From: Bacteroidales bacterium
Lineage (GTDB): Bacteria > Bacteroidota > Bacteroidia > Bacteroidales > UBA932
NCBI GenBank assembly: GCA_016287875.1
Contig: JAEEXQ010000002.1
Location: 24,756 to 88,755 of the forward strand
Direction: 5' to 3'
DNA: 64,000 nt
The notes under the pieces are model-generated. The model had not been told where the DNA came from. It searched no databases and worked only from the letters and a program-made list of their open reading frames with translations. Below are positions 8,871 through 17,684 of this stretch, in pieces. A program made the translations under genes and the position numbers. Each line of letters starts with the position of its first letter. Within the stretch, counting starts at the first letter, position 1.

Positions 8871-10322
8871 ATGTCAAGTATTAAAGATCTCAAACCCGCA
8901 AACGTATGGAATAATTTCTACCAGCTCACACGTCAGCCCCGCCCCTCCAAGCACGAGGAGAAGGTCCGCGCCTTCCTTCTCGACTGGGGCAAGAGCCACG
9001 GTGTCGAGACTTTTGCGGATGCTACCGGCAATGTGATAATGAAGGTCCCCGCAACACCGGGATATGAGAATCGCAAGACCGTAATACTCCAGGGCCATAT
9101 GGATATGGTTCCCCAGAAGAACAACGACGTCAAGCACGATTTCCTCACCGATCCTATCGAAACCTGGATAGACGGCGAGTGGGTCAAGGCCAAGGGTACC
9201 ACCCTCGGAGCCGACGACGGTATGGGCGTTGCTATGGCAATGGCAGTCGCCGAGAGCAAGGATCTCAAGCACGGCCCTGTCGAAATCCTCATCACCTATG
9301 ACGAAGAAACCGGTATGACCGGTGCCAACGCCCTCCAGCCCGGCGTGCTGAAGGGAGATATACTCGTGAACCTCGATTCCGAGACCGAAGGCGAGCTTTA
9401 TGTGGGCTGCGCCGGAGGTATGGATACCGAAGGCAGCGGAAGATACACCCAGGTACGCCGTCCTGCAGGCTACGAGGCCTATTCCCTCCAGGTGAAGGGA
9501 TGCCAGGGAGGACATTCCGGAATGGATATCATCCTCTGCCGCGCAAATGCCAACCGCATCGCCGCCCGACTGACCGATGTGATCCTCGCCAAGACCGACA
9601 GCAAGCTCGTGGAGTTCGCCGGAGGAAATATGCGCAACGCCATCCCCCGCGAAGCCGATGTCCTGCTCTATGTCAAGGATCCTGCAAAGGTGGCACGCGT
9701 GGTGACCAAGGCCGGCCGCGAGATATTCGACGAGTTCCGCCACACCGATCCCGATATGAAGATACTCTTCACTCCCGCCGATTTCCGCAAGGGCTATGTG
9801 AAGGATGACGAGGCCCGCGCCATAATCAACGCCGTACTGGCCTGCCCCGACGGCGTGGAGCGTATGTCCCAGACCATGCCCGGCACCGTGGAGACTTCCA
9901 ACAACCTCGCCATCGTAAAGATCGCTGACGGCAAGGTCTCGGTCGTTACCCTGATGCGCAGCTTCATCGACAGCGCCAAGGTGGCCCTTTCCCGCAAGAT
10001 TGCGGCAGTTCTCAACAATGCCGGAATCCATACCCGCTTCGTAGGCGGATACTCGGGCTGGGCACCGGACGACAAGAGCCAGATACTGCGCGTGATGAAG
10101 GAGTCCTACAAGAAACTTTACGGCAAGGAGCCCGAGGTGATGGCCATACACGCCGGCCTGGAATGCGGCATCATAGGCGGCATCTATCCCGGTCTGGATA
10201 TGATTTCCTTCGGTCCTACCCTCAAGAGTCCCCACTCCCCGGACGAGCGCTGCTACATCCCTTCGGTGCAGAAGGCGTGGGACTTCCTCGTGGCCGTACT
10301 TGAGGCAATTCCTGAAAAATAG
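8871..10322 (+). CDS. pepD: Aminoacyl-histidine dipeptidase (M20 family)
   Basis: LQGHMDMVPQKN, LGADDGMGVAMAMA, YDEETGMTGA, GGHSGMDI. Confidence 0.93.
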   Translation: MSSIKDLKPANVWNNFYQLTRQPRPSKHEEKVRAFLLDWGKSHGVETFADATGNVIMKVPATPGYENRKTVILQGHMDMVPQKNNDVKHDFLTDPIETWIDGEWVKAKGTTLGADDGMGVAMAMAVAESKDLKHGPVEILITYDEETGMTGANALQPGVLKGDILVNLDSETEGELYVGCAGGMDTEGSGRYTQVRRPAGYEAYSLQVKGCQGGHSGMDIILCRANANRIAARLTDVILAKTDSKLVEFAGGNMRNAIPREADVLLYVKDPAKVARVVTKAGREIFDEFRHTDPDMKILFTPADFRKGYVKDDEARAIINAVLACPDGVERMSQTMPGTVETSNNLAIVKIADGKVSVVTLMRSFIDSAKVALSRKIAAVLNNAGIHTRFVGGYSGWAPDDKSQILRVMKESYKKLYGKEPEVMAIHAGLECGIIGGIYPGLDMISFGPTLKSPHSPDERCYIPSVQKAWDFLVAVLEAIPEK

Positions 10323-10336
10323 CGACACACAGTGAC

Positions 10337-10358
10337 CGAAACTTGATTGTTAGTTTCG
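10337..10358. promoter_or_regulatory. Inverted repeat CGAAACT-N8-AGTTTCG between pepD and nrdD
   Basis: Perfect 7-bp arms read directly. Confidence 0.5.
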
Positions 10359-10375
10359 TGTTGATAACTTTTCCC

Positions 10376-10408
10376 GAGGATGCATTGACAAAGTGCATCC
10401 TCTTTTGT
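10376..10408 (+). terminator. Intrinsic terminator after pepD: GAGGATGCA-TTGACAAAG-TGCATCCTC followed by TTTTG
   Basis: Perfect 9-bp stem followed by a T run. Confidence 0.7.
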
Positions 10409-10416
10409 TAACTTTG
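10385..10416 (+). promoter_or_regulatory. nrdD promoter: TTG(ACA) -33, 21-nt spacer, TAACTTTG -7
   Basis: Consensus match; the -33 lies in the loop of the preceding hairpin. Confidence 0.6.
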
Positions 10417-10458
10417 TAAGACAATAGCGTGTAAAAATCCCTTATAACCTATAAATCT

Positions 10459-12645
10459 ATGGACGTCAGGAAAACAAACGGAAGCATTGAGGAATTCGAC
10501 CTCGAAAAGCTGAAGAACGGTATACGGCAGACTTACTTAGCCACAGGCCAGCATTGCCCGGAGGAGATCGTGGTCTCCATTACCGACAATCTTTACATAT
10601 ATGACAAGATGACGAGTCAGGAGATCCGTCGTCAGGTAGTCGATTCCCTGATGTCCGTCAACAAGAAGGCCGCCCTCGAATACATCGAAAAGTTCGACGA
10701 CGGAAAGGACCTGCGCAAGAAACGCGACTTCATCAAGGACTATATCAAGGCTTCGAACGCCGCCACCGGTTCCAAGTTCGATGCTAATGCCAACGTCACC
10801 CGCAAGAACATCGTGACGCTCGGCCAGGAGCTCTATAAGGAGAACAATATCAAGCAGAACCGTTATATAATGCAGGACAAGATCAAGAACCTCTATGGTC
10901 ACGAGCTTGCCGACCAGTATATAAAGGATCTGGAATCCCACGTCCTCTACAAGCACGACGAGAGCGGTACTCCCGGCTATCCCTACTGCGTGGCAATCAC
11001 CATGTATCCTTTCCTGGTGAGCGGCCTGCGTGAGCTGGGCGGAGTTTCCGTGGCGCCTACCGACCTCAAGAGCTTCTGCGGCGAGTTCATCAACCTGGTG
11101 TACTCCATTTCTTCGCAGTTCATGGGTGCGGTGGCTACCCCTGAATTCCTCATCTATCTCGATTATTTCATCCGCAAGGATTACGGGGATAACTACCTCG
11201 ACAGGCTTGACGAGGTGGTGGAGAACAATGCCAAGCAGCGCACCCTCACGAAGGTTATCGACAACTGCTTCCAGCAGGTGGTCCATTCTATGAACATGCC
11301 CGCCGGCAACCGTGGCTATCAGACCGTTTTCTGGAATATCGGCTACTTCGACAAGCCCTATTTCGAAGGCGTGTTCGGCGATTTCCGCTTCCCTGACGGC
11401 ACTCCCGCCAAGTGGGAGACCCTGGACTGGCTCCAGAGGCATTTCATGAACTGGTTCAACGAGGAGCGCAATCACTACATCCTCACCTTCCCCGTGGAGA
11501 CCATGGCACTGCTTACCGACGGCGGGGACGATTTCGCCGACAAGGACTACGCCGACTTCACCGCCGAGATGTGGAGCAAGGGGCACAGCTTCTTCTGCTA
11601 TCTGTCCAACAGCCCCGACAGCCTTTCCAGCTGCTGCCGTCTGCGCAACTCCCTCAAGGACCTCGACAACGAGGACGAGGAGCACAACCATACCACCCAC
11701 CAGTATTCCATGGGTACCGCTTCGGTTTCCACCGGTTCCAAGTCGGTCATGACCATCAACCTGAACCGTCTTATCCAGGATGCCGCCCGCGCCTACTTCC
11801 AGGAAGAGAAGCACGAGGAGCTGGAGCCCGGCAAGCCGCTTCAGAAGGGAAGCTACGACAAGGCAGTCCTCTACAAGCGCATCAGCGATGCCATCACCGC
11901 TGAAACCGAGCGCGTGCACAAGTATCAGATCGCTTTCAACGAGATTATCAAGGACTTCCTCAAGGCCGAGATGCTGGATGTCTATCGTGCCGGCTTCATC
12001 GATATGAAGCGCCAGTACCTTACCATAGGCGTGAACGGCCTTACTGATGCCGCAGAGTTCCTGGGTCTGGAGATTTCTCCCAACGATGAGTATAAGGAGT
12101 TCGTGAACAACCTGCTCGAGACCATCAATATCTCCAACCGAAAGGACCGCACCAAGGAGGCTATGTTCAACACTGAGTTCGTGCCCGGCGAGAACCTTTC
12201 CGGAAAGAACTACAATTGGGACCGCAAGGACGGATACTTCGTCTCGCCCAATCACAATATGTATTCCTCCTACTTCTACAATCCCGAGGACGACAAGCTG
12301 AGCATGATAGACAAGTTCAAGCTTCACGGGGAGGAGTACGTCAAGTTCCTCGACGGTGGCTCCGCACTTCATATGAACATCGCGGAGCACCTCAGCAAGG
12401 AGCAGTACAGGCAGCTGCTCAACACGGCGGCCCACTACGGCACCAACTACTTCACCTTCAACTGCCGCAATACCGTCTGCAATGATTGCGGATACATCAG
12501 CAAGGATACCCTCACCGTGTGTCCCAAGTGCGGCAGCACCAACCTGGATTATCTCACCCGTGTCATCGGTTACCTGAAGAGGATATCTTCCTTCAGCGAG
12601 ATGCGCCAGGAGGAGGCCTTCCACCGCTTCTACACCAAGAAGTGA
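10459..12645 (+). CDS. nrdD: Anaerobic ribonucleoside-triphosphate reductase
   Basis: N-terminal ATP-cone, C-terminal zinc motif CNDCGYISKDTLTVCPKCGS and RVIGYL glycyl-radical site. Confidence 0.95.
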   Translation: MDVRKTNGSIEEFDLEKLKNGIRQTYLATGQHCPEEIVVSITDNLYIYDKMTSQEIRRQVVDSLMSVNKKAALEYIEKFDDGKDLRKKRDFIKDYIKASNAATGSKFDANANVTRKNIVTLGQELYKENNIKQNRYIMQDKIKNLYGHELADQYIKDLESHVLYKHDESGTPGYPYCVAITMYPFLVSGLRELGGVSVAPTDLKSFCGEFINLVYSISSQFMGAVATPEFLIYLDYFIRKDYGDNYLDRLDEVVENNAKQRTLTKVIDNCFQQVVHSMNMPAGNRGYQTVFWNIGYFDKPYFEGVFGDFRFPDGTPAKWETLDWLQRHFMNWFNEERNHYILTFPVETMALLTDGGDDFADKDYADFTAEMWSKGHSFFCYLSNSPDSLSSCCRLRNSLKDLDNEDEEHNHTTHQYSMGTASVSTGSKSVMTINLNRLIQDAARAYFQEEKHEELEPGKPLQKGSYDKAVLYKRISDAITAETERVHKYQIAFNEIIKDFLKAEMLDVYRAGFIDMKRQYLTIGVNGLTDAAEFLGLEISPNDEYKEFVNNLLETINISNRKDRTKEAMFNTEFVPGENLSGKNYNWDRKDGYFVSPNHNMYSSYFYNPEDDKLSMIDKFKLHGEEYVKFLDGGSALHMNIAEHLSKEQYRQLLNTAAHYGTNYFTFNCRNTVCNDCGYISKDTLTVCPKCGSTNLDYLTRVIGYLKRISSFSEMRQEEAFHRFYTKK

Positions 12646-12662
12646 TAAAGTACGTCCCTCAG

Positions 12663-13112
12663 ATGACATCCGTGGTCCTGGAAGAAATTCCGGACCGGGT
12701 TTCGCTGGCAGTAGATATCAGCAACTGCCGGGGGAACTGTGTCGGGTGCCATTCTCCTTTCCTTAAACTGGACATAGGCGAGGAACTTACCCCGGAAATA
12801 GCCGACGCTCTGATAGCGGACAATTTCGGAGTGAACTGTTTCCTTTTCCTGGGGGAGGGGCGCGATCCAGAGGCCCTGCTGGCCCTGGCAGCGCACATAC
12901 GCTCCGCCCATCCTGCCCTTGAGCTGGCGCTCTATTCCGGCAGGGAAGAGGTGGAAGCGGAGATATGGGATGCCTTCGATTATGTGAAGGTCGGCCCTTA
13001 TCGCCCGGAATGTGGGCCGCTCAACGAGCGCAGCACTAACCAGAGGCTTTACTATCATCGCGAGGACATCACCCATCGCTTCTGGCGCAAAGGAATCGAT
13101 CCAAATACATAA
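12663..13112 (+). CDS. nrdG: Anaerobic ribonucleotide reductase activating protein (radical SAM)
   Basis: CRGNCVGCHSP (CxxxCxxC), directly downstream of nrdD; start moved to ATG 12663 within the longer ORF. Confidence 0.88.
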   Translation: MTSVVLEEIPDRVSLAVDISNCRGNCVGCHSPFLKLDIGEELTPEIADALIADNFGVNCFLFLGEGRDPEALLALAAHIRSAHPALELALYSGREEVEAEIWDAFDYVKVGPYRPECGPLNERSTNQRLYYHREDITHRFWRKGIDPNT

Positions 13113-13115
13113 CGT

Positions 13116-13140
13116 TATTCGCTTTGCGAGTTCGGTTTTT
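13116..13140 (+). terminator. Probable weak terminator after nrdDG
   Basis: ATTCGC-TTT-GCGAGT with one wobble pair, followed by TCGGTTTTTG. Confidence 0.4.
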
Positions 13141-13174
13141 GTGAATCGCGAGTGGTGCGGACCACCAGGTGGCC

Positions 13175-13182
13175 TATCTTTG
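13175..13182 (+). promoter_or_regulatory. -7 box TATCTTTG
   Basis: TAnnTTTG match 18 nt upstream of the ATG at 13201. Confidence 0.5.
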
Positions 13183-13200
13183 TAATAAATTGATTTACAA

Positions 13201-14079
13201 ATGAAAAAGATTTATTGCATTTTGGCTATCTGCCTGGCCTCCTGCCTGGCATTGACTTCTTGTGAAAAAGAAAACCAGAGCTCCGGCGGATCCGGTGACG
13301 GCAGCGTAGTCGGCACCTGGCAGTTCAGGGGCGATGAGTACCACTATTTCGATGCCACCTTCAAAAAGGACGGCAATTATGAATGGATGTGGATCGGCGC
13401 CAGTGGCCGGATAAAGGATACGGGCTCCTACACCGTGTCGGGCAACGTCATTACCATGACTCCCAAGAAGCTCTATGAGGAGGACTACGATACCAAGGAA
13501 CTGGTCGAAACTTCTTTGAGCAGTTTCCAGTGGAACGGCCCCCGCAAGGTGACGGTGGTCAGGACGGGTGACGGAATTGCATATTGGAGATGGTCGGGCG
13601 ATTTCCTGATCGAGAATTCCGATTTCTTCCGCGGGAACGAAGGCGAGCCTTACCTTGTCTTCAAGCAGGGAGCCAATTTCAAATTCAAATCTTCCGACCT
13701 TGTGGGAACTTGGGAGTGCCAGTATGAGACTGGCGTGGTCGACCGCTATATCTTCACCAGCAAGGGCTATACTTATTATAGCGCCTGGCCTGAGGCTGAT
13801 GCCGCATGCGGCCTTTCCGTCCGCAAGGAAACCGGAGAATGGTCGCTGGATAAGAATGCCCTCACCATCAAGGAGAAAATGGACTACACTTCTTCCAAGT
13901 TCATAAAGTATAACCGGGAGACCGGAAAGAACGAATATGAATATGTAGATGTGGATCCTGTGACTTTCGAAACTGATAATTGGTTCAGTTATGAATCCGA
14001 ATACGAACACACCATCTACATTTATGTGGAAGATGGGAAACTTTATATGCCGGAAATGACGCTGACCAAGAAGAAATAA
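13201..14079 (+). CDS. Lipoprotein, lipocalin-like hypothetical
   Basis: Lipobox LALTSCEKE; repeated VGTWQF...DLVGTWECQYE motifs. Confidence 0.6.
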   Translation: MKKIYCILAICLASCLALTSCEKENQSSGGSGDGSVVGTWQFRGDEYHYFDATFKKDGNYEWMWIGASGRIKDTGSYTVSGNVITMTPKKLYEEDYDTKELVETSLSSFQWNGPRKVTVVRTGDGIAYWRWSGDFLIENSDFFRGNEGEPYLVFKQGANFKFKSSDLVGTWECQYETGVVDRYIFTSKGYTYYSAWPEADAACGLSVRKETGEWSLDKNALTIKEKMDYTSSKFIKYNRETGKNEYEYVDVDPVTFETDNWFSYESEYEHTIYIYVEDGKLYMPEMTLTKKK

Positions 14080-14102
14080 TTGCAATTCTGAGCAAAATTT
14101 CC

Positions 14103-14139
14103 TATATTTGCAGCCCTTTTGGGAAACTCCCTTAAGGGC
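14103..14139 (+). promoter_or_regulatory. rpsF promoter (-7 TATATTTG, 14103-14110) and 5' leader hairpin GCCCTT-TT-GGGA-AAC-TCCC-TT-AAGGGC (14113-14139)
   Basis: Consensus -7 and a symmetric two-segment stem. Confidence 0.55.
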
Positions 14140-14166
14140 TTAATTTATAACTAATTATTAATCAAA

Positions 14167-14604
14167 ATGTTAAAACAGTACGAAACCGTTTTCATTGCAA
14201 CTCCCGTTTTGTCTGACGCCCAGATGAAGGAAGCGGTTGCCAAGTACACTGACTTCATCAAGAGCAATGGTGGAGAAATCGTGTACGAAGAGGACTGGGG
14301 CCTGAAGCAGCTTGCTTACCCCATCCAGCACAAGACCTCAGGTTTCTATTACCTGATCGAGTTCAAGGCAGATCCTGAATTCGTAGCAAATCTCGAAATC
14401 CAGTACAAGCGTGACGAGCGTATCCTTCGCTTCCTCACCGTCGCTCTCGACAAAGATGCCATCGCATACGCCGAGCACCGCCGTGAGATGAAGGCTGCCA
14501 AGAAGAACGCTCCCGTCGAGGCTCCCGCCGAAGAGGCAAAGGCCGAGGATGTGGACGATGTCACCGAGTATGATGTTGAACCCGTAGATTCCAAGGAGGA
14601 ATAA
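14167..14604 (+). CDS. rpsF: 30S ribosomal protein S6
   Basis: MLKQYETVFIATPVLSDAQMKEAVAKYTDFI; followed by S18 and L9. Confidence 0.97.
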   Translation: MLKQYETVFIATPVLSDAQMKEAVAKYTDFIKSNGGEIVYEEDWGLKQLAYPIQHKTSGFYYLIEFKADPEFVANLEIQYKRDERILRFLTVALDKDAIAYAEHRREMKAAKKNAPVEAPAEEAKAEDVDDVTEYDVEPVDSKEE

Positions 14605-14607
14605 ACT

Positions 14608-14874
14608 ATGGCACAGAATGACAATGTACGCTATCTGAACCCTCCTACCGTAGAGGTTCGCAAGAAGAAATACTGCCGCTTCAAAAAGGCTGGCATCAAG
14701 TATGTCGATTACAAGGATCCTGAGTTCCTCAAGAAGTTCCTCAATGAGCAGGGTAAGATTCTTCCCCGCCGCATCACCGGAACCTCGCTCAAGTTCCAGC
14801 GCAAGGTTGCCCAGGCCGTCAAGCGCGCCCGCAGCCTCGCTCTTCTCCCTTATGTTACTGACCTCCTTAAATAA
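14608..14874 (+). CDS. rpsR: 30S ribosomal protein S18
   Basis: [49 protein letters not shown]. Confidence 0.98.
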   Translation: MAQNDNVRYLNPPTVEVRKKKYCRFKKAGIKYVDYKDPEFLKKFLNEQGKILPRRITGTSLKFQRKVAQAVKRARSLALLPYVTDLLK

Positions 14875-14883
14875 TCCTGCCCT

Positions 14884-15333
14884 ATGAAGATCATTCTCAA
14901 GAAAGAAGTTGCAGGTCTCGGAGAGGCCGGAGAACTCGTGGAAGTAAAGAGCGGATACGCTCTCAACTATCTGATTCCTCAGGGATTCGCAGTGCTCGGA
15001 ACCAAGTCTGCCATCAAGCAGTACGAGGAGACCCAGCGCCAGCGCGCCCACAAAGAGGCCAAGCTTGTTGCCGATGCCGAGGCTAAGGCCGCCAAGATTG
15101 CCGCTACTCCCGTCAAGATCACCGTCAAGGTGGCCGAGAGCGGTAAGCTTTATGGTGCCGTCACTGCCGCAATGGTTGCCGACGCTCTTGTTGCAGCCGG
15201 TGTCGAGGTTGACAAGAAGGATGTTACCGTTCCTGAAATCAAGGAAGCCGGTAACTTCGAAGGCAAAGTCAAGGTTTACAAGAAGATCGTTGCCGACATC
15301 AACGTCGAAGTTGTTGCCGAAAGCGCTGAGTAA
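14884..15333 (+). CDS. rplI: 50S ribosomal protein L9
   Basis: MKIILKKEVAGLGEAGELVEVKSGYALNYLIPQGFA. Confidence 0.98.
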   Translation: MKIILKKEVAGLGEAGELVEVKSGYALNYLIPQGFAVLGTKSAIKQYEETQRQRAHKEAKLVADAEAKAAKIAATPVKITVKVAESGKLYGAVTAAMVADALVAAGVEVDKKDVTVPEIKEAGNFEGKVKVYKKIVADINVEVVAESAE

Positions 15334-15350
15334 TCTTAGGCTGAAAACAA

Positions 15351-15393
15351 TAAAGCCCTGCGAGCATTTTTCTGCGAGCAGGGCTTTTTTTTG
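15351..15393. terminator. Bidirectional intrinsic terminator between rplI and the convergent acyl-CoA ligase
   Basis: AAAGCCCTGC ... GCAGGGCTTTTTTTT; T run on + and A-rich flank usable on -. Confidence 0.8.
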
Positions 15394-15400
15394 TTTTCAG

Positions 15401-17098
15401 CTATTTCTTGTTCTTGTAAAGGAAACGTCTGATTTTCTGGGTGGCTGATTTCTCGAAGGGCTCCTTCATCGCGTCCACCTTGCTCACCTGGGAATTCTTG
15501 CCCAGCAGCCTGTTGATGCGCTCCTGCAGCGTCTTCTGCAGCGATTCGACCTTCTCGTAGAATCTCTCTTCTCCCTCCAGGTTCCAGTCCAGCACATTGT
15601 CCTCGAACTTCACCAGCGCCACGAGCTTGCCATCGCGTTCCACGACCAGGCTTTCGCTTACGCCCTCCTCGTTGTTGATCACCTGCTCGATCTCTTCCGG
15701 ATATATATTCTCGCCGGAGGGGCCGAGGATAGTGTTGTTCAGGCGTCCTTTGATATGGAAGTTGCCATATTTGTCCACGATGGCGACGTCGTTGGTGTGG
15801 AACCATCCGTCGTCGTCGATAACTTGCTGGGTGCGTTCGGGATCCTTGTAGTAGCCGAGCATCACGTTGTCGCCGCGGCAGACTATTTCTCCTTCTCCCG
15901 TCTCGGGGTTGACGTTGTCAAGCCGGACTTCTACCTTATAGGAAGGAATGCCTATGGAGCCCACTACCGTGCGCCCCACCATTGCATTGCACACCAGCGG
16001 TGCGCATTCCGTGAGGCCGTAGCCGATTGCGTAGGGGAAGTGGCATTTCTTGAGGAAGGCTTCCACCACGGGATCCAGTTTGCTTCCGCCGACGCCGAAG
16101 AAGTGCAGCTTGCCGCCGAAACTCTTGTAGAGCCGCCCTCCTACCAGGCGGTAGAAGAGCCAGGGAAGACTCTTCTGCATCCATTTAAGGGTGCGGCTGC
16201 TCTCCACGGTGGGAACTATGCTCTTGCGGTAAACTTTCTCTATAATCAGCGGCACGGAGCACATAACCGAAGGACGCACCTTCTTCATTGCTGACATCAG
16301 CACGCTGGGAGTAGGGGGCTTGGGGATATAGTACACGCAAGCGCCCACATATATGGGATAGAGGCATCCCAGGGCCATCTCGTAGGCGTGGGCCATGGGA
16401 AGTATGGACATAAAGCGGTCTTTTTTGAAACAGCGTTCCGCCTTGTGCGCTTCCATGATGTTCTGGCAGAGATTGCGATGGCTGAGCATCACGCCCTTGG
16501 CCTTTCCGGTGGTGCCGGAGGTATAGATTATGGCTGCCAGCTCGTCGGCGGAAGGGGTACGTACCCATCCGTCGCACTGGAAGGCATCCTTCTCTTTCTT
16601 GATTATCTCGAAGGTCTCTATGTCGATGACCAGAGTCAGCCTGTCAATGCACTCCTGGCTGAGTTTCGGCAGAAGCCTCTTGGAGATGAAGATGACCTTG
16701 CTCTCGGAGTGGGTGAGTATGTTGGTGATCTCGTTTTCCGAACTGTCGGGGAGTATGGGGATGGCCACGCGCCCGAAGGCGGTGGCGGTGAAGAATGCCA
16801 CGGTCCAGTTGGGCATATTCTGGGCGAGGATGGCGACTTTGTCCCCGGCGCTGATGCCGAAGCGCGACAGCCGCTGGGACTGACGGTCGCACATATAACG
16901 GAATCTGGAATAGGAGTAGGTCTGGGTCCCGTCTATGAAGCAGCTCAGCCTGCGTTTGGCGAACTTCTCCGTAGAACTTTCGAAGAGTTCCCTCAGGGTC
17001 GCAGGATAATGGTCCTGGTGATGCCCGGGAAGTAGGCGTACAGGATTCATCCGGATGAAGAACTTCCTTATCCTGTACGGGTGCTTGTGTTTTCGCAT
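15401..17098 (-). CDS. Long-chain acyl-CoA ligase (AMP-binding)
   Basis: IIYTSGTTGKAKGVMLSHRNL; GYGLTECAP. Confidence 0.88.
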   Translation of the reverse strand: MRKHKHPYRIRKFFIRMNPVRLLPGHHQDHYPATLRELFESSTEKFAKRRLSCFIDGTQTYSYSRFRYMCDRQSQRLSRFGISAGDKVAILAQNMPNWTVAFFTATAFGRVAIPILPDSSENEITNILTHSESKVIFISKRLLPKLSQECIDRLTLVIDIETFEIIKKEKDAFQCDGWVRTPSADELAAIIYTSGTTGKAKGVMLSHRNLCQNIMEAHKAERCFKKDRFMSILPMAHAYEMALGCLYPIYVGACVYYIPKPPTPSVLMSAMKKVRPSVMCSVPLIIEKVYRKSIVPTVESSRTLKWMQKSLPWLFYRLVGGRLYKSFGGKLHFFGVGGSKLDPVVEAFLKKCHFPYAIGYGLTECAPLVCNAMVGRTVVGSIGIPSYKVEVRLDNVNPETGEGEIVCRGDNVMLGYYKDPERTQQVIDDDGWFHTNDVAIVDKYGNFHIKGRLNNTILGPSGENIYPEEIEQVINNEEGVSESLVVERDGKLVALVKFEDNVLDWNLEGEERFYEKVESLQKTLQERINRLLGKNSQVSKVDAMKEPFEKSATQKIRRFLYKNKK

Positions 17099-17102
17099 AA
17101 GT

Positions 17103-17684
17103 TTATCCGGTTATATATTTTTCCTTGTGCTTTCCGGTAAGATGCAGGCCTTCATAGTACTTCTGTACCATTTCTAGGTCGGCCTGTATGTCACCGCTAA
17201 GCTGAAGTTTTTCTCCGCAGCCAATCCTCTTGGTCCCCCAGTCGAAGAAGCCTGCGTACACGGGGACGCCGGTTTCCTTGGCAATCTTCAGGGCGCCTGC
17301 TTTCCAGCGCTTTACCGGCTTGCGAGTCCCTTCCGGGGCTATCGCCAGCTTGAAGACCTCGTCCCTGTCCATATGTTCGATAAGGCTTCTGATAAGGTTG
17401 CTCGCATTGCTGCGGTCCACGGGGATGCATCCGCACGCGCGGAGTATGGCCCCCAGGGGCCAGAAGAACAGTTCGCGCTTGATCATCACGTGCGCGACCT
17501 CACCGAAACTGGTGTAGAACAGATATGCAATTACGAAATCCCAGAATGATGTATGGGGGACTCCCAGCACTATGACCTTCTTCTCCGGCATAGGACCACC
17601 GACGGCGGTCCAGCCCAGACGCTTGAGCATCCATCCGCAGAATCGGGCCCAGCCCTTGCTGTATGAAGTCTTGTTCCCTTTCAT
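17103..17684 (-). CDS. 1-acyl-sn-glycerol-3-phosphate acyltransferase-like protein
   Basis: VIVLGVPHTSFWDFVIAYLF...LAIAPEGTRKPVKRWKAG (HTSFWD, PEGTR). Confidence 0.8.
   Translation of the reverse strand: MKGNKTSYSKGWARFCGWMLKRLGWTAVGGPMPEKKVIVLGVPHTSFWDFVIAYLFYTSFGEVAHVMIKRELFFWPLGAILRACGCIPVDRSNASNLIRSLIEHMDRDEVFKLAIAPEGTRKPVKRWKAGALKIAKETGVPVYAGFFDWGTKRIGCGEKLQLSGDIQADLEMVQKYYEGLHLTGKHKEKYITG

Noticed and set aside
12486-12662. N-terminal extension of the nrdG ORF
   Set aside because: Overlaps the nrdD zinc motif in another frame; the ATG at 12663 gives a normal NrdG.
10537-12669. 710-aa minus-strand ORF opposite nrdD
   Set aside because: Antisense shadow ORF; low-complexity Val/Leu/Gly-rich translation without family features.
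13116-13140. Structured RNA after nrdG
   Set aside because: Short weak hairpin plus T run is adequately explained as a terminator.
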